64,000 nt of DNA from contig JAOABP010000007.1 in the NCBI GenBank assembly GCA_026418295.1, positions 39,163 through 103,162 on the forward strand, written 5' to 3'. Every line of letters begins with the position of its first letter. Positions within the stretch are counted from its first letter, which is position 1. The position numbers and the translations under genes are program-made. The notes below the pieces were generated by a model that made no database searches, was not told the DNA's origin, and worked only from the letters and a program-made list of their open reading frames with translations. Shown here in pieces: positions 41,030-50,506 of the stretch. The stretch is from Caldifarciminota bacterium (GTDB lineage Bacteria > Hydrothermota > Tepidihabitantia > Tepidihabitantales > Tepidihabitantaceae).

Positions 41030-42434
41030 ATGAAGCGCCTAATCGGTATTTTGGTATTTTTTGTCCTTTTCCTGTTGCGCAGTCTCGCCGGTGACTGGGC
41101 GTTGTTCAATGCCCCCCCCGCCATTTGATAGAATTCTGCCCGGCACTTCTCTGACTTATGGACACAACCCGAACGAGCCGTATGGCAAGCTCTTTTTAAT
41201 TATTCCATCAAGTGTCTCCTCTGAATACGGTTTCTTTCAGACCTGGGCTGGATTCGGGAGTTCTCTGAATTGGGAACGGCTGCCAGTGCCTGCGGGTGTA
41301 ACTCCGGCTCAGGATGCTTCCATCTGCTACTTTTATAACCCGTTCCGCATACCGCCGGAGGAAAAGGTGCTGGCGGTATTTGACAACCGTCGTGATATCT
41401 GGTCTTATGATGTGCAGACCCGTTCTTGGACCCGGGAAAGGGACATCTGGGGATTCTCACCGGTAGGTAAGGGTGTCAGTCTCAGATTTGGTGGGTTTGG
41501 CACGGTGTGTGGTCAGCCGGTAACGAGGTTTTATCTCATCAAGGGTGAAGGCAGTTCCGAATTTATGGTTTATAACCGGTTATATGGAAACGGTAATGAG
41601 ATCAAGGCACCTTTTCCATACTGGGAGTTTCTGGCACCGTTTGGCAAGGGCATAATCACCGATACGTTTTTCTATCCTGGTGCGGATATGGCGCTTTGGC
41701 CCCCAGTGCCATTTATGGCATTAACACCCACCTACATTTATGCGATGCAAGGAAGGTCTAGTTGAACCGGTCATGGCGAATTTTTCTACAGGTACTACAT
41801 CCCGGGCAACTACTGGCTGATATGCGATGACATCTTACACGGCGGGGTGTGGGAAGGTGCTGCCCTTGTTTCCCATGACACCTGGGGAGACTTGTATCAA
41901 CATCAGACCGATGAGGTAAACTCAATCATGCACTGCGCTGTTGGTGGATGCAGTAGATATTTTGATTGTTACGATGTGCCTGACAGATGGAATGCCGACG
42001 CCCCTGATCCGGATAAAACTTTCGGTCTTGGTTCGGATCTGGTGTTTGGTGCTTACTGGTACAGCCGGAATGTTGCCGATTCCCTTCCCGGCATATGGGT
42101 ATCGTTTGGATGTGGGCATAATGTCATAGCCTTCTATGCTAATTTCACGCGCGATTACTCCGGTGAGCAGTCCCGAGCCATTTTTAATTATGAATTGGAC
42201 AGGGTTACAGTGAGCCCTAACCCGATAGAAAACATTGCAACTTTCCGAATCAGAGACCGCTCAGGACCGGTTAGACTGCGGATTTATTCCGGAGACGGCA
42301 GACTGTTCTGGGAGGGGGAGACTGCTGACGGCGTGGCGGTCTGGAATCGCTGCGACTTTAAAGGCAACAAGGTCCAACCCGGTATTTATTTCTATCATGC
42401 CGGGCTGGAGACGGGTAAGCTGGTTGTAAGGTAA
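41030..42434 (+). pseudogene. T9SS-type secreted protein gene with frameshift and in-frame TGA
   Basis: A strong promoter and SD lead to ATG 41030 and a signal peptide (KRLIGILVFFVLFLL). The frame breaks at a run of eight C (41112-41119) and ends at TGA 41126. Removing one C would join it to the long frame beginning PPPPFDRILP. That frame then meets TGA at 41763-41765 (GRSS-stop-TGHGEFF) and continues in the same frame to 42434, ending in a sorting domain that starts VSPNPIEN. Intact, it would encode a secreted protein of about 467 aa. Sequencing error in the C-run, phase variation, or real decay are all possible; the nonsense codon favours decay. Confidence 0.72.
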
Positions 42435-42453
42435 AAAATAAAAAGGAGGCACC

Positions 42454-44955
42454 GTGCCGCGGGTTTTAATCTTCAGAAAGTCCGGATGCTCAATTCTACT
42501 GTTTCTTTTTCTGTCATTATCCCTGGCACAGCCGGTTCGGACGCTTTATATTCCGGATAGTTTTGGGGGTAATTCTTACCTGAGTTCGCTGGTGTATAAT
42601 CAGGTGCTGGACAGGATTTACGTCTACAGTTCCAGATCAGAAAATATCGTAACGCTGGACTGCGGAACGAATCACCGGCTGGCACCGCTCCACAACATCA
42701 GTCCCAATTTTGTTTTCAATCCCGGTAACAACCGCCTTTATTATGTCCGCCTGGCTGATGATTCATACGCGGTGACGGTCTATGGCGTTGATGCCGTTAC
42801 CGGGCTGACGGTTGACAGCGTGGTTATCGCTCCGGGTACCCGGTTCTGGCCGATGCTGAAACTGGACCTCAGTATTCCGGCACAGAAGGTTTACTGCACC
42901 ACCTTTTCGCTGTCAGGAGATACTGTAACCCATGTGATTGACTGCCGGACCAGCCGGGTTATCCGGCAGATTCCGGGCTTGCACTGGCTGACGGTATTTG
43001 ATACGGTGCGCAGTTATGCCTACATCTGCACGCCGGCGGCGGTTTACACCTTTGACTGTGACCAGGACCAGATTACCGATTCAGTCACCGCACCGCCCGA
43101 TTTTCAGTATCTGCATATCCATCTCTTCCCAGAGCGGGAATTGCTGACCGCAACCCTTTATTCACCAACAGCACCCGGGCGGGTTCAGCTGATTGACTGT
43201 CGGAATCACCGCATTAATGGTGAAGTGGAGATACCGGTCTCCGGGCTGGGCATTGCTGCGCATGTTCTCAATACCGTCAATAACAAATTATATGTCCTGA
43301 CACCATATAGCGATCCGGTGGCAAAGATCTACGTCATCCGGCTGGACAGTCTGGTGATCAGCGACTCAATGCTGTTTCCACCTTACCGGACCCCATACCG
43401 GATTCTCTATAATCCGCAGAGCAACCACTTGTATGCGGTTTCTGGTTCAAGATATGATGAATTATTTTATGTTTTTGATGCCGGCGCCGACAGTCTGCTC
43501 GATGTTTTTGAACGCTGGTTTGCTATTGAAGACTGGCTGTTGCATCCGGTGCGTAACAGGCTGTATTGTATTGATCAGAGCTGTGTCCACATTTTTGACT
43601 GCGCCGTGCGGCGGTTTGAAACCGCGATCAAGGCCGGATATCTGAACGAACGGATAATGTGGCAGCCGGTTACAAACCGGCTTTATGTTAATGATGTGAC
43701 CGGGGACACCTTTTCCACTCTGCTTATCGTCTACGATGGGCACACAAATGAATATCTCAAGACCGTGGATCTGTCCAATCAGCTGTCTCCGGGTGAGTGG
43801 TTCTTTCATTTTACCACTGCGACCGCAGAGAACAAGATCTATCTTGCCTCGGGCCAATCACTGGGAGTCTATGTACTGGACGGGGCAACCGATTCGCTAC
43901 GCAACTTCATTTCCGGTCCGATCGGTGGTCATTATCTGCTTTACAATCCGGTGGTAAACAAGCTGTATACCATTCCCTTTTCCGATTTTCTGCGCCATTA
44001 TTTTCCGCTTTACATCATTGACTGTGCAACCGACGAGGTTCTTAATGTGATTGATGTCGGTCAGTCAGGCGATGGTTACTGCAACCCGTATACTGGAAGG
44101 GTTTATGCAGCGATTACCTATCCGCCGTCAGGCTTAAAGACCTTTGTCATCTGTGGCAACGGCGATACGGTGATTCGGGTGCTGGATTCAATCGGCAGAC
44201 CGCTTGCCTTCCGCAATAAGGGCGATATCCATCAGGTGTATGCCGGATGTCCGTACCGGGACCGGATATATGTCCTTGACCCTCATTCGGACAGCATCAT
44301 TGATTCAGTTATGAATGTTTACTATACGAGTGAGCCATTCTTTTATTATGACTCAATTGATGACCGGATCTACTTTCCCCACGGCTCGGGCAATATTCTT
44401 GTCATTGACTGTGCCACCAACCGGCTCAGTGATACGATCCGCAACTGCGGCATCCGCCATGCTGACTTTCCGGAAAATTCGGTCTGGAATGCCCGCAGTA
44501 ACCGGCTTTATGTGGCCAATTACGACACCGTTTCCCAGTTTCCCAGAGAGCCGAAGATTATGGTAATTGACTGCCGGACGAACACGGTGATTGATTCATT
44601 TGTCGGACCGGCGAAGCCGGCATATATGCAATGGAATTATACTGATAATACTGTTTATATCAACGACCATGATCGTGCTCGGATATTCGCATTCGCGGAT
44701 GACCTGATCGGGTTGCTGCAGTCTCCGGCAGCCGGGAGTAAGAGCCGATTCATTCTGCTTGCACCTTCGGTCGGCAGCCGGTTTGCGCGTCAAGCCGGAA
44801 TTGAACAGGAGATCAGAATTGCTGCCATCACCGGCCGGGTGGTGGGAGTACTCGTTCCAGGTGAGCGGATGTTTGATGCCGGGAGAATGGCACCGGGCGT
44901 TTATTTTGCTTTCGTTCAGGGTGGTAAGTCTCAACGACTGGTCATAGTCAGGTAA
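42454..44955 (+). CDS. Secreted YncE-like beta-propeller protein with T9SS domain
   Basis: This 833-aa protein begins with a GTG behind AAAGGAGG and a signal peptide (SILLFLFLSLSLAQ). The body is made of many 40-50-residue blades of the form 'NPV.NKLY..' and 'VIDCATN', as in YncE/Vgb-like propellers, probably two propellers in tandem. The C terminus has a degenerate sorting domain ending GVYFAFVQGGKSQRLVIVR. It is probably a surface-exposed binding or adhesion protein. It follows the broken cargo gene by 19 nt and may share its promoter. Confidence 0.8.
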   Translation: MPRVLIFRKSGCSILLFLFLSLSLAQPVRTLYIPDSFGGNSYLSSLVYNQVLDRIYVYSSRSENIVTLDCGTNHRLAPLHNISPNFVFNPGNNRLYYVRLADDSYAVTVYGVDAVTGLTVDSVVIAPGTRFWPMLKLDLSIPAQKVYCTTFSLSGDTVTHVIDCRTSRVIRQIPGLHWLTVFDTVRSYAYICTPAAVYTFDCDQDQITDSVTAPPDFQYLHIHLFPERELLTATLYSPTAPGRVQLIDCRNHRINGEVEIPVSGLGIAAHVLNTVNNKLYVLTPYSDPVAKIYVIRLDSLVISDSMLFPPYRTPYRILYNPQSNHLYAVSGSRYDELFYVFDAGADSLLDVFERWFAIEDWLLHPVRNRLYCIDQSCVHIFDCAVRRFETAIKAGYLNERIMWQPVTNRLYVNDVTGDTFSTLLIVYDGHTNEYLKTVDLSNQLSPGEWFFHFTTATAENKIYLASGQSLGVYVLDGATDSLRNFISGPIGGHYLLYNPVVNKLYTIPFSDFLRHYFPLYIIDCATDEVLNVIDVGQSGDGYCNPYTGRVYAAITYPPSGLKTFVICGNGDTVIRVLDSIGRPLAFRNKGDIHQVYAGCPYRDRIYVLDPHSDSIIDSVMNVYYTSEPFFYYDSIDDRIYFPHGSGNILVIDCATNRLSDTIRNCGIRHADFPENSVWNARSNRLYVANYDTVSQFPREPKIMVIDCRTNTVIDSFVGPAKPAYMQWNYTDNTVYINDHDRARIFAFADDLIGLLQSPAAGSKSRFILLAPSVGSRFARQAGIEQEIRIAAITGRVVGVLVPGERMFDAGRMAPGVYFAFVQGGKSQRLVIVR

Positions 44956-44992
44956 ACCGCCGGCAGCCAACAGAGCGCCGCGCCCTAAAGGC

Positions 44993-45020
44993 TTGACCAG
45001 AAGTCTTGATAGGATAAACT
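44993..45020 (+). promoter_or_regulatory. Promoter of the second FG-GAP gene, leaderless type
   Basis: TTGACC (44993-44998), a 16-nt spacer and TAAACT (45015-45020), then 6 nt to ATG 45027, so transcription should begin at or next to the start codon. No SD. Confidence 0.62.
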
Positions 45021-45026
45021 CATTTG

Positions 45027-46706
45027 ATGGGTAAACAGACTGTTCTGTCGCTCTTGTTTATTTTTATTCTTACAGGATATCCCCAGATTCCGCTCCCGGC
45101 GGCGCCAGACTGGAGTTCAATCGACAATGACTACTCAACCGGTGGCGCCTTTGCCGATATTGATGGCAACGGGTTTCTGGATTTCTGTATCAGTAACGGT
45201 AATGACATGGCTTACAATTACAATTCGGTTTATCTCAATACCGGCGGCATTCTGGAAAACAGGGCATCCTGGCGTTCGAATGACAGCGGTTATTTCGGCC
45301 ATTGTTATATTGGTGATGTGAATAATGACGGACTGCCGGATCTGGCGGTCGGATATCTGGGCAGTGGGACGAGTGGTGATTTCCGGGCGCGGGTTTATCT
45401 GAACACCGGTTCGGGGCTTGGTCCGGCACCCTGGTGGCGTTCCGCCGACCGGCATGCCTCGTTTGACTGCTGTCTGGGCGATTTTGATCTGGATGGGGAT
45501 CTGGACTTGGCAATCTCCGCAGGTGATGCCTATGCGCCCGATGGTGATTCTGTCCGGATCTACCGGAACAACGGGGGTGTCTTTGACAGTCTGCCCTGCT
45601 GGACCGCTGAGGAGAGTGTCCCCTCCGATGCGATCCGGTTCTGTGATATTGATAATGACGGGGATCTGGATCTGTTTGTCGGACACCGGCGCAAGGTGGT
45701 GATGTATGAGAACCAGAACGGAGTGCTGGCGACCAGACCTTCATGGGTTGCCAGGCAGGGGATCGGCTGGGTCCTGCGGCTGGAGTTCGGGGATTATGAC
45801 CGGGACGGTTTTCTGGATCTGGCGGTGGCATCAAATGATCAGCTGGGCGATCCGAACAGTATCAAGGTTTTTCACAATAACAACGGGGTCCTCGATACGA
45901 TTGCCCGTTTCAATATGCAGCGCCGGGGGACGCAGAACTATTCATCCTGTGTTGCCTGGGGTGATGTTAACGGTGATGGCTATCCGGAGCTGGCAGCGGG
46001 TGGCTGGTGGAAGCCGGTCCGGGTGTATGCCAATAACAACGGGGTGCTGGATACCCTTCCTGCCTGGCAGTGGCAGCCGTCAAATCCGAATTATCTGGTA
46101 TGTGAGGCGCTGATCTGGGCCGATGTGCGTAACCATCAGTTGCGTGTGGTTACCGAGAGCAGAAGCGGTGATGGTTACCGCAAACTGTTTTACCTCGGGC
46201 ACCGGCCGGCTCAGTTTCTGGACAGTATCAAAGTAAATGGTGTGGCGGTAACCCCGGCAGATTACTGCTGTGATCTTGGCGCAGGCTGGATAAGTTTTGC
46301 CCGGGCGCCGGATTCGGGAAACGGAAATGTAATTTTTTATTACCGTTATCCGGAGTATCCGGATCTGGCGGTAACCAACTGGGATCGGAGTAATGGCAAT
46401 CATCTGTTTCTGAATACTACGCAGGTAGGTGTTGCTGAGGCAGGCAGTACCAGCCGGTTGAGTGTTGCGGTGATGCCCAATCCTGCGGCCGGACCGATAA
46501 CAATCAGGTTTGATAAAATTTTATCCCGAGAAATACCGGTCAGCATTTACAGCCGGGATGGCCGGCTGGTGCGCCGGCTCATTACCCAAAACGGGGTTGT
46601 TGTTTGGGATGGAAGTCTGGATGACGGCAGACCGGCAGTCTCCGGAGTTTATATGATTCAGGCCGCAGGGGTAGTGCCGGTAAAGCTGGTGTGGCTCGGA
46701 AGATAA
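45027..46706 (+). CDS. Secreted FG-GAP/VCBS repeat protein with T9SS domain
   Basis: A 559-aa protein: signal peptide (about 5-20), then about seven FG-GAP/VCBS repeats (FADIDGNGFLDF, GDVNNDGLPDLAVG, GDFDLDGDLDLAIS, CDIDNDGDLDLFVG and others) that predict a Ca-binding propeller, a beta-rich linker, and a sorting domain starting VMPNPAAG. ATG 45027 is chosen from the promoter position; a TTG one codon earlier is an alternative. birA begins 10 nt after the stop, so a household operon may be read from this promoter. Confidence 0.82.
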   Translation: MGKQTVLSLLFIFILTGYPQIPLPAAPDWSSIDNDYSTGGAFADIDGNGFLDFCISNGNDMAYNYNSVYLNTGGILENRASWRSNDSGYFGHCYIGDVNNDGLPDLAVGYLGSGTSGDFRARVYLNTGSGLGPAPWWRSADRHASFDCCLGDFDLDGDLDLAISAGDAYAPDGDSVRIYRNNGGVFDSLPCWTAEESVPSDAIRFCDIDNDGDLDLFVGHRRKVVMYENQNGVLATRPSWVARQGIGWVLRLEFGDYDRDGFLDLAVASNDQLGDPNSIKVFHNNNGVLDTIARFNMQRRGTQNYSSCVAWGDVNGDGYPELAAGGWWKPVRVYANNNGVLDTLPAWQWQPSNPNYLVCEALIWADVRNHQLRVVTESRSGDGYRKLFYLGHRPAQFLDSIKVNGVAVTPADYCCDLGAGWISFARAPDSGNGNVIFYYRYPEYPDLAVTNWDRSNGNHLFLNTTQVGVAEAGSTSRLSVAVMPNPAAGPITIRFDKILSREIPVSIYSRDGRLVRRLITQNGVVVWDGSLDDGRPAVSGVYMIQAAGVVPVKLVWLGR

Positions 46707-46715
46707 GGGGGTAAT

Positions 46716-47480
46716 TTGGCAGAGGAGCAAGTGATTGCCAGTGAACTGCTTGCCCGGCTTACCCGTTTCGGACGGGTGTATCTGCTGGATACGGTTGGTT
46801 CGACCAATGATTATGCATTCAGCCTTGCAGGACGGAAGGAGCCGGCGGTAATTGTCGCCCGGCGGCAGACAAAGGGACGGGGCAGATTCCGCCGGCGCTG
46901 GTTTGCCGATGATGACAGTCTGATCTTTTCGCTTTTGCTGTTTGCTGAGCCCGGTTTTCCCCAGCCGGCTGCGGTCACCCAGGTTGCCGGACTCGCGCTC
47001 TGTCGGGCAATCGAATCCGGCGTGCAGACTGCAAAGCCCTCAGCAATGCTGCGCTGGCCTAATGATGTTGTGATCAATAATAAAAAGGTTGCCGGTATTC
47101 TCTGTGAACAGAGGGGAACGGCGCTGGTTGTCGGGGTGGGGGTGAATGTCAATCAGCGCCAGCTGCCGGAAAATCTGCCGGAAGCGGGATCACTGTTTAC
47201 CGTTTACGGGCAGGCATGTGACAAGATGCGGCTGCTGGATCTGTTTCTGGAGGAGTTTTTCCAGCTCCTGACCCAGATGAGGCGGGGAAATTCCCAGCCG
47301 GTCTGGGAAGAGATTCGGCAGCGGAGTGCGATTATGAATCACCGGGTTGAGGTAAAAACCCTGTTGCGCCGGCATCTGGGCACAGTGATTGATATTGATG
47401 ATGAGGGCAGGATTGTCCTGCGGAGTGATTCCGGCAGGCTGGTGGTGCTGAACTCGGGACAGGTGAGACAGTTGCGATGA
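46716..47480 (+). CDS. birA: Biotin-protein ligase, no DNA-binding domain
   Basis: This 254-aa protein has the BirA catalytic motifs: STNDYA, KGRGRFRRRW (biotinyl-AMP loop), WPNDV and KKVAGIL, plus the small C-terminal SH3-like domain. It joins biotin to carboxylase carrier domains. It lacks the N-terminal winged helix of E. coli BirA, so it should not regulate biotin genes. It starts with TTG behind AAGGGGG and overlaps coaX by 4 nt. Confidence 0.9.
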   Translation: MAEEQVIASELLARLTRFGRVYLLDTVGSTNDYAFSLAGRKEPAVIVARRQTKGRGRFRRRWFADDDSLIFSLLLFAEPGFPQPAAVTQVAGLALCRAIESGVQTAKPSAMLRWPNDVVINNKKVAGILCEQRGTALVVGVGVNVNQRQLPENLPEAGSLFTVYGQACDKMRLLDLFLEEFFQLLTQMRRGNSQPVWEEIRQRSAIMNHRVEVKTLLRRHLGTVIDIDDEGRIVLRSDSGRLVVLNSGQVRQLR

Positions 47481-48217
47481 TATTGACCGTGATTGTCGGT
47501 AATACCAACAGCCGGCTGACGTTTTTTGAAGGACGGCGTCAGGTCCGGTCCAGGGTTGTGCCTACGAGCCGGGTTGAGCAGGTGCTGGCAAACTTGAGGT
47601 TGAGTTCAAAAATTACCGGTGCTGCGGTGGCCTCGGTAGTACCCAAGAAGACGCTTGCGGTCTACCGGGCTTTGAGCCGGCAGGTCCGAACCATGCTTTT
47701 TAATTCCCGGACCGGTGTACCGCTCCGCGTCCATTACAACCGCCGGCTCGTGGGGGCAGACCGGCTCTGCGTGGCAGCCGGTGCGTTCAGTTGTTATCAT
47801 CAGGACCTGATCGTAATTGATTTCGGCACCGCCATTACCTTCAATGCAGTTAAAATGCCCGGCGTTTTTCTTGGCGGTCCGATTCTGCCCGGTGCTCAGC
47901 TGATGTTGAACGGACTGGCAGCAGGAACCGCCAGACTGCCCCGGGTCGATTTTTATCCCCGAGCCCGGGTTCTGTCCTGGCAGACCAGACCGGCAATTCA
48001 GTCGGGCGTATTTTACCTGCTGGTGGGTGGAATCAAATTGATTCTGTCCCGGATCACCGGCGAAGCGGGACTGCAGTCGCCACTGGTGATCGGGACCGGG
48101 GGCGGCATACGGCATTTTGTGCGGTATTTCAGAGAGATAATAAGTATTGTGGATCAGAATCTGGCAAGCCGTGGTCTTGCAGAAATATATTATTACAACA
48201 GGAGGCAGAATGAATAA
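47477..48217 (+). CDS. coaX: Type III pantothenate kinase with altered first motif
   Basis: A 246-aa protein of the CoaX family, which phosphorylates pantothenate in the first step of CoA synthesis. GADRLCVAAGAF (94-105), DFGTAIT (about 115-121) and GGPILPG (about 132-138) are kept. The N-terminal phosphate loop reads VIVGNT: Ile6 stands where the family has Asp (D.GNT). The position is confirmed by the codons at 47477-47506. Whether the enzyme is active is uncertain. It overlaps birA and the NYN gene. Confidence 0.85.
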   Translation: MILTVIVGNTNSRLTFFEGRRQVRSRVVPTSRVEQVLANLRLSSKITGAAVASVVPKKTLAVYRALSRQVRTMLFNSRTGVPLRVHYNRRLVGADRLCVAAGAFSCYHQDLIVIDFGTAITFNAVKMPGVFLGGPILPGAQLMLNGLAAGTARLPRVDFYPRARVLSWQTRPAIQSGVFYLLVGGIKLILSRITGEAGLQSPLVIGTGGGIRHFVRYFREIISIVDQNLASRGLAEIYYYNRRQNE

Positions 48218-48746
48218 GACCGGAGTCTTTGTTGATGTCCAGAATATTCAGGAGACTTTTGAACGGCAGGGGAAGGAAGTGCGGTATGATGCGATTATCC
48301 GTCATGTCATTACTACCGGCAACCGGGAGCGGGAGAATTGCAAGTTTGTTGCCTTTGTGCCCTATCGCCGGGACGATGAGCGAAGGCAGCGGCTAATTGA
48401 TGCCCTTTCCTTTCAGGGATACCGGGTGGTTTCCAAGCCGGTGCGGGAGCGACCTGACGGCACGATTAAAGCGAACATGGATATTGAGATTACGCTGGAG
48501 ATTCTTTCGATGAGTGACTGGCTGGATGAGATTGTGCTCGTTACCGGTGATGGTGATTTTGTGGCGCTGGTGGACTGGTTGTCCAAGCGGGGGAAGAAGG
48601 TGATTACAATCGGACTCGGCCGGGGGTATACTTCAGTTGAGCTGATCCGGGCGTGTGACGAGTATATCAATCTGGAGGAGATTGAAGGGGCGGTCAAGGC
48701 ACAGACTCAGAACCGGGAATGGGAGACACCGCCGACGGTCGCGTGA
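48210..48746 (+). CDS. NYN-domain (LabA/DUF88) protein
   Basis: A 178-aa protein with the NYN/PIN-like core: GVFVDVQNI with the first Asp, MDIEITLEI, LVTGDGDFVALV and GKKVITIG. These acidic residues are those expected of the nuclease fold; the family is implicated in RNA processing. The start at 48210 is set by GGAGG 5 nt upstream and overlaps coaX by 8 nt. Confidence 0.87.
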   Translation: MNKTGVFVDVQNIQETFERQGKEVRYDAIIRHVITTGNRERENCKFVAFVPYRRDDERRQRLIDALSFQGYRVVSKPVRERPDGTIKANMDIEITLEILSMSDWLDEIVLVTGDGDFVALVDWLSKRGKKVITIGLGRGYTSVELIRACDEYINLEEIEGAVKAQTQNREWETPPTVA

Positions 48747-49444
48747 GGGATATTTTTCTGGGGCTGGATACAAGCGGGTTTCAGACCGGCTTGGCGCTGG
48801 TCAGCGGAGGTGCAGTTTTATATGAAACCCGGAGTTCCGCCGGGACTTCCCATAATGAGTCGCTGTTACTTTTAATCAGGAGGGCACTGGACGCTGCCGG
48901 ATTGCAACTGGATCAGCTCCGCGGAATCTGTCTGACTATCGGTCCGGGAATGTGGACCGGTTTGAGGGTGGGGTTGAGCACCGTCAAGGGGCTGGCACTG
49001 CCGAAGGGAATTGCGGTCAAGGGGGTGAATACGTTGCGGGTGATTGCTGCAACCGCAGGTGCTGGCGGAGGTGCGGTGCTGGCGGTGATGGATGCGCGCC
49101 GGAACGAGCTCTACGCTGCACTGTATCATGGAACCAGGGTTCTGATTCCCCCTCAGGCAGGAGCATCCCCTTTTCTGGGGAGGCTTGTTGCCGAAAGACA
49201 GCCTCCAGGTGATCTGCTCCTTGCTGGTGATGGCAGTGAGCTTATAAAGCCGGTTCTCTCGGCAATGGGAATTCGATTTGTGGACTCCGGAGTGCGCCTG
49301 CCGGAGCCGGCAGTAATTGTCCGGCTCGGAGTTGAGTTGTTGAAAAGCGAGGGTCCGGACCGTCTTTCCGAACTGGAACCGGTTTACCTGCGGCGCACTG
49401 ATGCCGAGATTAATCTTGAGGGTCGATTAAAGGGCGGCCTGTAA
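48743..49444 (+). CDS. tsaB: tRNA t6A biosynthesis protein TsaB
   Basis: A protein of about 233 aa with the TsaB ASKHA fold: GLDTSGFQTGLAL, then TIGPGMWTGLRVGLSTVKGLAL and VMDARRNELYAAL. With TsaD and TsaE it forms N6-threonylcarbamoyladenosine in tRNAs. GTG 48743 (GTGA overlap) gives the usual N terminus; ATG 48719 would add eight residues. The 3' end overlaps the convergent porin gene by 18 nt. Confidence 0.88.
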   Translation: MRDIFLGLDTSGFQTGLALVSGGAVLYETRSSAGTSHNESLLLLIRRALDAAGLQLDQLRGICLTIGPGMWTGLRVGLSTVKGLALPKGIAVKGVNTLRVIAATAGAGGGAVLAVMDARRNELYAALYHGTRVLIPPQAGASPFLGRLVAERQPPGDLLLAGDGSELIKPVLSAMGIRFVDSGVRLPEPAVIVRLGVELLKSEGPDRLSELEPVYLRRTDAEINLEGRLKGGL

Positions 49445-50374
49445 TTTAATCACCAGCGCCTGATATTCCCAGATATCCGTCAGACTGTGATACTGAAAGC
49501 CGATGAGTATTTTCAGCCGGTCGTGGGGCAGGATGTTGATTCCGGGCAGAACCCGCCACTGGATTTTACCATCTTCCCAGCGGATGATTTCAGAAGAGAG
49601 TGCCGGGGCAACGGGGTGGAAGCGGGCTTCAATCTTCACATCACCGGCGAGGACATTAACATTCTGATGCCGGCGCAGGGCGATTTCCGGCGAAATCAGA
49701 AACGGTCCCTGATTTAACTGGAGTTCCGCACCCAGTCCGAGCCAGGGGACAGCTTCAGCCTGAGTCCAGCCATAATAGATGCGAGCGCCAAGTGCGAGGC
49801 GGGAGGTATGCCAGGGTTTTAATACCAGCCGGGCAAATATGTCCTTGGCGCTGTTATTATCCCCGGTGTTCGGACCGGTGCCATTGACTACTCCGGCGAT
49901 CGCCCGGAGCACAGCAGCATCGGTGCTGTCGGAACGATACCAGCAGAGCACGCCGATATCGCGGGGATTTTCGGGTTTAAGGATATTCGTGTAACAGAGC
50001 AGCGAATATTCCTCCAGATTCAGCTGCTCTTCCGGAATTTCGCTGTTGAAACTTAATGGCAGAAGCATCTGGCCCACCTTCAGACCCATGCCGCTGTGCC
50101 AGGTGAATTCAACCGCGAGGTCGCGCAGTGTCAACCGGCTGAAGTCAAATTCCAGCCGACTGGAGACAGGGGGTGCAATTTTTCCGGTCAGCCCCACGGT
50201 TGCCTGCCGGTGACGGAATTCAAACGCATTTTTGAACCAGCCCCTGGCACCACCGCGCGAGAATGTGCCATAACACCAGAGCAAACCGTCAACCGACAGG
50301 CGCCCCGGAACAACGGGAACTTCGGCGCTCAGGATTGTATTCAGGATTAGAATAATGAAGAGAGGTCGGTGCAT
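49427..50374 (-). CDS. Porin-like outer membrane beta-barrel
   Basis: A 315-aa protein with a signal peptide (PLFIILILNTILSAE) and alternating strands. The segment LKVGQMLLPLSFN followed by EIPEEQ is characteristic of phosphate-selective porin O/P family proteins; ending residues YQALVIKLQAAL form a final strand. It likely passes small anions or other solutes across the outer membrane. It starts 27 nt after the selenocysteine tRNA on the same strand and has no promoter of its own that I can see. Confidence 0.7.
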   Translation of the reverse strand: MHRPLFIILILNTILSAEVPVVPGRLSVDGLLWCYGTFSRGGARGWFKNAFEFRHRQATVGLTGKIAPPVSSRLEFDFSRLTLRDLAVEFTWHSGMGLKVGQMLLPLSFNSEIPEEQLNLEEYSLLCYTNILKPENPRDIGVLCWYRSDSTDAAVLRAIAGVVNGTGPNTGDNNSAKDIFARLVLKPWHTSRLALGARIYYGWTQAEAVPWLGLGAELQLNQGPFLISPEIALRRHQNVNVLAGDVKIEARFHPVAPALSSEIIRWEDGKIQWRVLPGINILPHDRLKILIGFQYHSLTDIWEYQALVIKLQAAL

Positions 50375-50401
50375 TTAAAAACAACCGCTGGTAAAATAAT
50401 A

Positions 50402-50496
50402 TGGCGGAGGCGGGTAGGAATCGAACCTACCGGTCAGCTTAACGCCGACCATACGGATTTGAAGTCCGCCAGGCACACCAGCACCCATCCGCCTCC
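50402..50496 (-). tRNA. selC: tRNA-Sec (anticodon UCA)
   Basis: On the minus strand the 95-nt molecule has an 8-bp acceptor stem (GGAGGCGG with CCGCCTCC), a 5-bp T stem (GTAGG/CCTAC) with loop TTCGATT, a long variable arm, and an anticodon loop CTTCAAA with anticodon TCA (50462-50460). The discriminator G73 and CCA end are encoded. The 8+5 geometry, length and UCA anticodon are diagnostic of bacterial tRNA-Sec, which reads UGA as selenocysteine. It lies 10 nt after the stop of the SBBP-repeat gene and 27 nt before the porin gene, with no promoter or terminator of its own visible. Confidence 0.95.
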
Positions 50497-50506
50497 GCAT
50501 ATCTCT

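Noticed and set aside
41763..41765. TGA as a selenocysteine codon in the broken cargo gene, suggested by the tRNA-Sec in the window
   Set aside because: No redox motif around it, no clear SECIS-like hairpin right after it, and the gene has a second defect, so decay or error is simpler.
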